This document shows, in pieces, positions 55,903 through 64,000 of a DNA stretch of 64,000 nt (the stretch's first letter is position 1; each line of letters opens with the position of its first letter). The stretch spans positions 18,091,629-18,155,628 of the forward strand of contig CM053327.1 of the NCBI GenBank assembly GCA_028583605.1, given 5' to 3'. Position numbers and translations under genes: made by a program. This stretch comes from Dastarcus helophoroides. Its lineage: Eukaryota > Arthropoda > Insecta > Coleoptera > Bothrideridae. The notes beneath the pieces are model-generated. The model saw only the letters and a program-made list of their open reading frames with translations. It was not told the DNA's origin and ran no database searches.

Positions 55903-57514
55903 TCAGCCGAGACAAATCGCGTTACAGTTAAAAATTACGTCATTAAATGTATTTCGTGAAACAATCAGTTCAAGGTCTTGCTTAACGGTAGCGTTTCGTG
56001 AAATAATGGTTTTTGTAAAGCCATCTAAAGCCACTGAAAACAGAAGGATGCAAATTAGTTTGCATTTTACCTTTTATAATGTAGACAATTATTTTTTAGC
56101 AAAATTTTTTCTTTTCATATTATCTACCTGAGAGACAGATTCATTAGTGGATTTCAATGGCAAAGAGAATGTCGATTGTTCCAAATATAAACAAGAGTGT
56201 GTTTGAGAAAAGGTTTTATTTAAAAAATAATTGATAATGCTACGTAATAGTCAAAAAAATGACGACGTCATAACTAACAACACAATGTAAAAAGATGTGC
56301 AACTAAAATTAATCATCAACCTATACGAGGGATGTTCTAGAATACGTTCGTTTTAAAAAATAATCAATTTATTTCGTACTTCATATATGTACACACAGTA
56401 TATTTATTTTTATGTTTGCTTCTAATTTATGTGTTTAATTACCATTAATGGCGATGTATTTAGCAATGCTTGCGTTTTCCTTCTACAAATTAATGAGATT
56501 CTTCCTACGAAGATTGAGTATGAAAAGAAATAGAAATAAGAAGGACCGTTCAAAGGTTACATAAGATCTAATAACCAATTTTGATTCCTCTTACGGATAA
56601 ATTTAAAAATCCAAGATATCGGAGTCAAGCAGGAAAGCTAGACAAATGACTTATTCTGGAATTGTCTTATCTGCTGTAATGGTCATCCTAGGTCCGAGAA
56701 ATGTTACTCAAGTTGAATTGTTCCTACCCTTGGTATTTCATCTTGCTTTATCCTTCTTGATAAAGCACCGTAAAATCATTGTAAATCCGTCCTACGCTCA
56801 AATAGAACAAAATAATTTTCGCTTACTAAAACCAATCAAATACTCTACTGATGTAATAGTCACAATCAAATAAACTCACATTATTTGAATTGTGTGAGGT
56901 GGAACATAATGGCAAAAATGAAATGTATGTAAAATCAGAGGATTTTAAAGTTATTTTGCTGCTCAAATCATGCATAAAATTACAAGCCACGTTAACCCCG
57001 AATCAATATTAACTTTATATTTATAACAGTGCACATGGCAACGTGTGTGCATATACAATGTTTAAAAAGCAAAAGAAAATCACTCTATGTATCGCCGAAG
57101 CGGGTAATTTTAATAAAGCGAGTATGTAACCCAATTACAACAGAAAGTACACATCAAATAACAATTTACCGCTGTATGGATTGGTTGAAATTAATAATGA
57201 CTGTCGTCAGGGCAAACAGATAATTTCATTTACATAACTGCAATATTCAAATCAAATTTGAATAAACACGGTTCACTTTTTGTAAGTGAAACAAATATAA
57301 CAAAGCTAAATTATAGGAGTATTAGTTTGTAGATAACAAAAATAGCGTCTATATACATTACTTATGTACCAAGTCTTGAAAAGGTCAGGCTTATATTAAT
57401 TTTGTTAGTCATGTCTAGCTTTTAGGAAAAATCAGTTTTTAAAAACGTCACTTTTTGACATAATGATCTACGAATTCCTGAGAATGGATAAATAGGCATA
57501 AAAATTCAAAGATC
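55903..57514. other. No gene recognised
   Basis: TACGAGGGATGTTCTAGAAT near 56322 looks like a mariner terminal sequence, but no partner end or transposase was found. Other ORFs are short and without domains. Confidence 0.35.
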
Positions 57515-57655
57515 CCTGACAGTAAGTTGCAACAACTGCGATTTAACATTTGTGGAACCTAACCAAAGTATAAATAAAAACAAGATTTAGAGCTTTTGAT
57601 AGATTTCTGATTGATGACTTCAGGTACGATAGAGACAACAATTGTGGACATTATA
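57515..57655 (+). pseudogene. Penelope-like GIY-YIG fragment
   Basis: A + strand frame reads VSCNNCDLTFVEPNQSINKN, aligning with CNNCNLSYVGHTKRFIKT of the copy at 10590. The catalytic Gly is replaced and stops follow at once. Nothing of the RT domain is visible. Confidence 0.5.
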
Positions 57656-59144
57656 CGGTGGGTCAGAAAGTAAGGCATAATTTTCTTATTTACGTAATTT
57701 ACAGTTTATGAGTTTAATTGAAAAATGACATTTTTTGAGTATAATTTTATCCCTTCCCTTTTAAGTACCTTGGAGTGCTAACTGCCTTTTTAAAATTGTT
57801 AAAGTGAACGAGGGTGCGTATGATGGCTCATTTAAAATGGTTTCTAATTCTCTATCCAGCACTGTAAGATTTTTTAATGTTATTATTATTCGTAAATACA
57901 AATAAGTTTCAAAAATTTAAAATATTTTTGACATGCGTACAATCAATAATTGGATCCTGAACAATGCTTTCTTGACCAATATTTGTCAAATCTGACTTTT
58001 CTAATTGACCATTGACGTTAAGAATTTAGGTAAGAAAATTAACTAAAAAAAAAATCTTAAATCGCGAAGTTGGTGCAAGTTTTATAAAGTGACTAATATT
58101 CGAGAGTTGTTTTCCGACGTTTTAAGTTTTGTTAATCTACAAGAGAAACATGTGAAGTCGATGAAAATTTTTTACAGCATGTGTTCGTGTACTGACAATT
58201 ATCTTCTTTTGCTTCATAGACTGCACAACCTTCAAATAATTCGGATAAAAAAAGAAATGGATATTCATGTAAGTACCTATCCTGTGAAAATAAATGTTTT
58301 TTGGACTATATTGGGAATTTTGCGGTTGACATTTTTCATAAATAACAACCTAACAGTTAACAAATGCTTAATATGCTCCGAAATTAAATAATTCCGCAGT
58401 TTGTGCATTAAGATTTAATTTATTAGATATATCACTATAAAAAATGGAAAAATAGATGCAATTAATATTGTAATATTAATTTGAAATGTATGAAAATACA
58501 AATAAATTATCGGCCAATAACACGTCAAATGAGTTGACATACTGAATTACTGAATGATCTTCATTCTTCTTTTTTTTGCCTCCGAGATAACGTATATAAT
58601 GATTTTCCGTGCTACCCTGTATTAACAATAATTTCTTATGTCTTCAGTTTGGTTTTTATTTTATCTTATTCCTAAAGAAGCACCCCACGATGGTGGGAGA
58701 AACACTTTGAATTGTTTTTAGACACTGTCCAATCCAGAAAGAAGTATATCTTTTTATAATACATAAAAATATGTTGCCAACCTGCACTATCGCTTCTAAA
58801 AGGTCAAATTTTTTTTTTTTCAATTTTTCGTCCTTACTAAGCCTTCAGGATGCGTGGTTAAAATTAATAACATTCTATCTGAAACATCTTTTATAATAGA
58901 TAATTAGATACGTATGGAACTATTTATGGGAGAGTTTCTAAACTGATCCACCTGCCACATTTTTTCAAATATAAAAATAGAGACGTAATTTTGTTAATAA
59001 GTAGATGAAAAAAATGTTCCTATTTTGGTTTTTAAAATACGTGCCACTCCGAGAAGCCGCGAAAATATTCCAATAGTATTAGCTACCTTAATTACAGAGT
59101 AATTACAGACGTTGAATATAAATCAGACGACTTATTCGCAATCC
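57656..59144. other. No gene; one Penelope-like motif
   Basis: At 58671-58715 CCTAAAGAAGCA is followed by a perfect 5-bp stem CCCAC-GATG-GTGGG region and AGAAAC, similar to the hammerhead-like motifs. The 100-codon ORF at 58089-58391 shows no domain. GGTGGGTCAGAAA near 57658 recurs near 38885. Confidence 0.35.
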
Positions 59145-59152
59145 ATCGTGAC
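59145..59152 (+). repeat. 8-bp target-site duplication, left
   Basis: ATCGTGAC, identical to 60350-60357. Confidence 0.8.
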
Positions 59153-59264
59153 TAGTGACGAAAATTCGCATTAGCATTCTCATTCGCTAATATCGCATTG
59201 TTTTTAATATTCGCATTCGCAAGAAATTATTCGAATATGCGGAACACACGGAAACGTCGTTTTT

Positions 59265-60260
59265 TTTTAATATTGTCATTTCTTAAAATTTAACATTTTC
59301 TGAAAATTTAGACTTTTTTTCTAATTTGTCTCTGCAAATTTCGATTTGTTTATCAGACTTCGCCTTTTTCTCGAAATTTGATGGTTCTATTGATAAAAAA
59401 AGTAAAAATTTTTAGAATATTGTTCATCTGCAAATTTTTAAAAATATTTTTTGGGAATATTGAATTTTTGTAAAGACAAAAATTCCAGAAAATTAAAATT
59501 TTAACACGTTTCTCAAAATTTCGAAGACGTTTATCTCAGTGGTGAATATTTTCTGATGTCACAGTAGGACAGGGGGCGGGAGGAGCTTGTTCTTTATTCA
59601 GGTAGTCGTTAAATAATAAATATCAAGAAATATCCTTTTCCTGAAATGACGACTTTTATTCAGAAGTTATCCTCAAAATTCACCCTTTTCTTCAAAATTT
59701 TGATTTTTTTTAAACTAGTTTGTGTTTTCGAAACTTTCGATTTTTACCTCGAAAATCGTCCGTTTCTTCGAAATTAAGATATTTTTCAAATTTTTAAAAA
59801 AGGTTAGATTTTTATATTTGATTTTCTGTCCTGAAAATTCAGACTTTATCCCGAAACGGTTTTTTTTTATTAGAATTCGTCTTTTTCTAAATTACGACTT
59901 TTTACTCAAAATTCTACTGTTTCCTCTTAAAATTTGAACTTTTGAATATTTTATATAAATTTCGGCCTTTTCCTCGAAATTTTGACTATCCATAAATTTC
60001 AACCTGTTTTTCAAAATTCATCTTATTCTCGGAAGTTTCAAATTGAGCTTTTTTATCCAAAATTTGACTTTTTCTCAAAATTCAATTATTTTTCTAATAT
60101 TTTAATAAAAGTATAGAAATTTAAAGAATAATATTTTTACGAAATTTAGGGAAAAATATTTCTCGTTTTCGAGATTATGTCAAAATTTAAATGAAAATAA
60201 AAATTGTCAGGGAAATATTTTTGAAAATTGGTTTTTTCTTCTCCAAATTCGATTTATTTT
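59265..60260 (-). repeat. AT-rich array inside the hAT-type element
   Basis: T-rich orientation with words such as TTTCTCGAAATTTTGAC and AAAATTCGACTTTTT. It is interrupted by the module at 59548-59610. Confidence 0.7.
59548..59610 (+). repeat. GC-richer module inside the array
   Basis: TTTTCTGATGTCACAGTAGG followed by ACAGGGGGCGGGAGGAGCTTG-like sequence. It matches the - strand of 15885-15950, in the same orientation relative to the array words. Confidence 0.5.
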
Positions 60261-60349
60261 GTGTAAAAGTCAACATTCGCATTCGCAAATGTTGGAAATG
60301 AATATTAGCATTCGCAAATGTGGGAAAACCAACGTTCGTTACGTCCTTA

Positions 60350-60357
60350 ATCGTGAC
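60350..60357 (+). repeat. 8-bp target-site duplication, right
   Basis: ATCGTGAC, identical to 59145-59152. Confidence 0.8.
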
Positions 60358-60404
60358 ACATCATGCTCATTTTAAAATTAACTGAAGGATTTTAGTTTAA
60401 AAAT

Positions 60405-61260
60405 AAATTACCCCAGTTGAAAAGAAAGGTCGAAATTTCTAAAAATATTTTTTTTGTTTGGATTTACATAATTTAAATTTCAACGCACCTTGCCATTTCG
60501 AGAAAAGAAAAGGCTGAAATTTCCAAAAAACATTTTTCCGAAATTAATGTAGCTTTTGTTAAAATTGGAAAAAGACCTAACAGAACAAAATACGATTTTC
60601 CACAAAAGAGTCAGTTTCCAATAATATTTGTCTACTAATACTCATTTTTTTTATTTAATTTCTGACGTAATCTTGAATGTTCGAGGAAAAGTTTCGACTT
60701 ATTTCGAAAGAACAGTCGAAAGATAAAAAGTCAAATTTTGAGGAAAAAATCAAAATGTTGACTAACAGAAAATGTCCAATTTTGAAATAAATGTTAACTT
60801 TTCGAGACATGTAGAGGAACATGTAAGGAAAAAAAACACGGCTTTTAGAAAAGTCCTAAAATTTACGAGAAAAGTCGAATTTTTCAACAAAATGCCAATT
60901 TTTGAACAAAAAAAGGGCGACTTTTGAAATTAAATTGAAATTTCGAGAAAAAGAGCAGTTTAAGAAAAGACAAATTTTGAAAACGACAGAAAAAGACCAA
61001 ACTTTAAATGTAGACGAATATGGGGGGAAAAAGTTAAAATTCAAATAAATGGACGAAGCTCTAGAAATTCGTCGAAATTTTTAAAAACATGAATAGTTAA
61101 ATTAAATATTTACCCTTTTTAAAACTTCGACACAATTTTAGAAAAAAAATTAGACTTCCTGAAAAAGATCAAGTTCTAGGAAAATAATCGAAATTTTGAA
61201 AAGGATGCAAAAAAACTTTATCATAAAACATGACACCATAAATAATAATAACTTAAGAAA
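60405..61260 (+). repeat. AT-rich array in opposite orientation
   Basis: A-rich orientation (AAAAAGTCGAAATTT, TTTCGAGAAAAAG words). It lies just outside the hAT-type element, facing it. Confidence 0.65.
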
Positions 61261-62690
61261 AAATCGGAGCAGTTTTAAAAAGTCTCTGTACTGTTTGAAA
61301 ATCCCCATAAACGGACAGCATTTTTAAAGTACGTTATGGAAAAAGCAGTCAAATAGTCTTAATGAAAACACAGCATTTCACAAAATGGCAGGATAAAATA
61401 GAAACCACCAGTAGTATGAAAAACTATCAGGCAATAGTCATTAGTTGTTTACCAACATCAAGGAAGCGTCTGATTCTCGATCTTGAACATGATTAGCGGA
61501 CAAAGGGAAACAGATTTAAATAAGGGCTATTGTAGAGCTAAATTTTTGCCTCGATTAGAAATAAATTCTAATTTCATTTAACTCTTTCAATTAAATAAGT
61601 TTTATCTTGAAAAATCATATTTGCTTTTTATTTTATATTTAACAAAATTATCCCAATGTTGAGGTCTTCTTTCACTCGATCTACTGCCCTATAGCAATAT
61701 TCTTACATCAACGAGAGAAGGACTTTTCCTCGGCTAAATTCAACATAGCTGGTTATAGTGCTACAAAACTTATATCGTTTGGAAATGATAGCTTCTTTTG
61801 TAACTGGATAAAAGTAGAAAACATCGTTTACATTCGATATTATTATTGCTGGTTTATGTATTACAAAGAATGGTAATGTTATTACAAAACCAATCTCATA
61901 AAAGAAGCGTTGGTGTTAACGTTAATGGTTTGCGCTTACATAAAGCTTCGGTTAAGCTTCCTCTTCAGCAACAGTTTACCCCCATATGCCGATTTTATTT
62001 GTTTTAAAGTCCATTCAAAGTTATCCACGAATCAGGATTCGATTTTGAAGCGTTGGAGGGCCGTGCTGCGAAAAACATTCGACATTTACTTGGAACTTTT
62101 ATCACTTATTCCATCTAAATGGAGCACACGGAGAATTCAATATGTAACGCAAGATAAAATCAAATCAGCAGTTGGAATATCGAGTGGTATTTCCTCGGAG
62201 TTTTCGCCAGCCCATTTGTATCTTTTTATTCGAGAGTACTTCTCGACTTTTACTTAGAATTTCACCTTTTTGCCCCTTCCATCATAAATCTTTCGTATGT
62301 TAGAAATTCCGTCATAATTTTTCAAACATTCCGCGCCCACTGCTTGCATTTTCCCGCTACTTCGTTGATTTATGACATATTTATCATATATCTCTGTAAA
62401 TATATTTTAGGGTGCATTACAATTACATTTCTTCCAGCAGCTTTCGCTTTGCTAAGCAATAATCTTTTTGTGAATGTAGCAAACTATTTCGTTCTATATG
62501 AGCTGCCCTTAGAATTATTTTATTACAAGTAACTTTTGTATATTATATATTTTGGAGTTTTTTTAATTAAACTGAAGTAAGAATAAACTGGAAAATGGAT
62601 TTTGTTATGTGTATAAAAAATGATACATCTGACAGAAGCTGATTTCCATATATTGATCACGATTTAAGTTTCTAAAAAAAAAATGGATAC
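61261..62690. other. No gene recognised
   Basis: The 115-codon ORF at 61910-62257 has a hydrophobic start and LKRWRAVLRKTFDIYLELL later, but no recognisable domain and no supporting signals. Confidence 0.35.
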
Positions 62691-63869
62691 TTAAAAGACC
62701 CAATTTGGAGCCTACGTTAAGTCAAAAATTTAGAACAGAGTAAATTAAAATTTAAAATTAAATTTGCAAAAAAGATTCTCAGCTGAATCTAAAATTTTGA
62801 AAAAAAATCGAAATGGTAGAATAATGGGCAAAAATTTCGAATTTAAACCCTTAGAAAAAATTTCGAAAAAGAATCAAAATTTATTTAAAGATCTAAATTT
62901 ACATTTGAAATTTTGAAAAAAAAATAGGTCTCACAAAAATCCTAAGTTTGGTTAAATTGAAAATGTTGCTTTAAAAAATGGGAAATGAAAAGGTTAAAAT
63001 TTCGAAATTAAACTGAACATGTTGAAAAACAAGATTTTGGGTTCAAATAATTATCATATTTAGTAAATTGAATCTGGAAGATTCGTGGAAAAAAAATAGG
63101 TTTCGAGAAAAAAATCAGATTCTATCAAAAAACTTTTGAGTATGTCGGAAATTAAAAAAAAATTGATTTATTTTAAAGTCTAAAAAAATATGAATATTTC
63201 TGAAAATTAAATCAAAATTTGTGTAAAGTAATTTTTTTTATCTGTAGAAAATTGTGAAATTAAAAAGTAAAAAACTAAAAGTTTAAGCTCACTATTATAC
63301 GAAAAAGTTGAAATTCCAAAAATTATAGGTGGAAAATGCTAAAAAAGCTAAATTTTGAAAAAAAATTGAAAATTTTCAAAAGTAAAAAATCAAAATTGGT
63401 AGAAGCTCCAAAATTTTACTTTCAAGTCGAAAATTAAGAAATAAAAAACAAAATTGAAAGTGTAAACTCGGCATTTTGAGGAAAAATTCGAAGTTCGAAA
63501 TTAAAATTTAATTCAAAAAAATGCAAAAAGCTTTTAAAAAAACTCAAAATATCCGGTTTAAAACCTAACCTTTCGGGGAAACAAGTAAAAATCACAAGTT
63601 TAAACATGAAATTTTGTCACAAAATATGATTATGTTTTTCTTACAGCCAATATCAACCTAAGAATGTAACTTATTAAATCTTGCGGTTGAACACAGTACA
63701 TTTAACATTAAAATTGCAATTTTGGGAAAAAATAATTTCAAGCATCAGAATTAAAAAAAAAAACACCTTTCAGAAAAAAATGAAATTTGTAGAAGACATT
63801 TCGGTTGGTTTTAAAAATGTGCCAGACTACAATCAAAGATAAAAAAAATCAAATTCTCTAAATTCTTCA
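62691..63869 (+). repeat. AT-rich GTCGAAATTTT-type array, diverged
   Basis: Same type of words (AAATTTCGAAAAAG, AAAATTTTGAAAAAAA) in the A-rich orientation, more diverged than the other arrays. No coding signal. Confidence 0.6.
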
Positions 63870-64000
63870 TAAATGTTAAACTTTATTAACGAGTAAAAAG
63901 TAACAGATATTAAAAATTCCACAATGTTTCAATAAATATTTGCTAACACCGGACCAGGTTTCGCATTACTGCATCATCGGCGGTCATACTAGTAATTTGT
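63870..64000 (-). mobile_element. Penelope-like 3' tail with hammerhead-like motif
   Basis: On the - strand, starting at the window end: CCGATGA (63980-63974), a stem-loop GCA-GTAA-TGC (63972-63963), GAAAC (63962-63958), a near-palindromic stem III, then TTAGCAAATATTT and AAACATTGTGGAATTTTTAA. CCGATGA differs from the hammerhead CUGANGA core at one base. The cleavage triplet reads GTG instead of GTH, so this copy is probably inactive. The tail matches 44355-44430 and 5461-5500. Confidence 0.6.

Larger units (their letters stand above)
59153..60349. mobile_element. hAT-type element (1,197 bp) containing an AT-rich array
   Basis: The left end TAGTGACGAAAATTCG and the right end (reverse complement TAAGGACGTAACGAAC) are imperfect inverted repeats. 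Both flanks are the perfect 8-bp duplication ATCGTGAC. ATTCGCATTCGCAA words lie just inside both ends (about 59212 and 60275). The interior is the GTCGAAATTTT-type array in T-rich orientation plus the GC-richer module at 59548-59610. No transposase ORF. This is the only array whose outer boundaries could be seen. Confidence 0.75.

Noticed and set aside
56322..56350. Mariner-like end TACGAGGGATGTTC
   Set aside because: No partner end and no transposase within 2 kb.
38882..57800. GGTGGGYCAGAAA words near 38885 and 57658
   Set aside because: Similarity beyond the first 13 bases is weak; could be chance or the ends of unrelated elements.
58089..58391. 100-codon + strand ORF
   Set aside because: No domain, no splice or promoter signals; composition like the flanks.
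58671..58715. Hammerhead-like CTAAAGA..GAAAC motif
   Set aside because: Stem II is good, but core G5 is A and no stem I or cleavage triplet could be placed.
61910..62257. 115-codon + strand ORF
   Set aside because: Protein-like in part, but no recognisable family and no supporting signals; I cannot separate it from chance.
1..64000. tRNA, rRNA and CRISPR-like structures
   Set aside because: No TTCGA-type tRNA B box in a foldable context, no rRNA words and no regular spaced repeats were seen by eye; a tRNAscan or Infernal run would be needed to exclude small RNA genes.

Overview
The window looks like AT-rich, intron-poor-in-genes nuclear DNA of an insect (beetle or another insect with a similar repeat load; the order is not proven). 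The reasons are spliced host exons with GT..AG signals, a leucine-rich-repeat membrane protein of arthropod type, and a dense load of mariner, Tc1, DD41D-like, hAT, RTE-like, jockey-like, I-like, LTR and Penelope-like elements. There are no operons, ribosome binding sites, CRISPR arrays or prokaryotic genes.

Host genes are few. (1) Two exons on the + strand (3186-3283 and 6007-6197) join through a split GAT codon and form the C-terminal end of an unrecognised protein; neither is an obvious long ORF. (2) An intact, apparently intronless 742-residue LRR type I membrane protein lies on the - strand (29545-31773), with a GC-rich 5' flank and TATA box. (3) A 91-codon - strand ORF at 46767-47042 has a signal peptide and a TATA box close upstream, and may be a small secreted protein or a first exon. 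(4) A 73-bp candidate exon lies at 13872-13944.

The rest is mostly repeats. Long AT-rich arrays built from a degenerate motif like GAAAAAGTCGAAATTTT cover about 1-905, 7076-7640, 8165-9590, 14045-16405, 48166-49080 with 53234-53640, 59265-61260 and 62691-63870, in both orientations. One of them sits wholly inside a hAT-type element with a perfect 8-bp target-site duplication (59153-60349), which suggests how the arrays may spread. Three further non-autonomous hAT elements have recognisable ends and duplications: 11225-11865, 19992-20994 (nested in a Tc1 gene) and 55273-55894. A mariner remnant lies at 16774-18095, and an internally deleted mariner with matching TIRs and TA flanks at 37889-38753. 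A DD41D-type transposase at 41119-42172 has a lost catalytic Asp and is followed by an inverted copy of its own N-terminal half. Decayed non-LTR elements lie at 22044-23745, 32940-33180, 42850-43790, 49137-51285 and 51290-53233.

Penelope-like elements are the most interesting group. GIY-YIG endonuclease remnants occur at about 10590-10830, 43940-44265 and 57515-57655, and 3' tails occur as separate or inverted copies (5340-5580, 44340-44515, 45118-45185, 63870-64000). The tails carry small stem-loops followed by GAAAC that fit a hammerhead-ribozyme core, and a 196-bp gap-free palindrome at 409-604 carries a similar motif. All assignments come from reading the sequence; no database search was possible.
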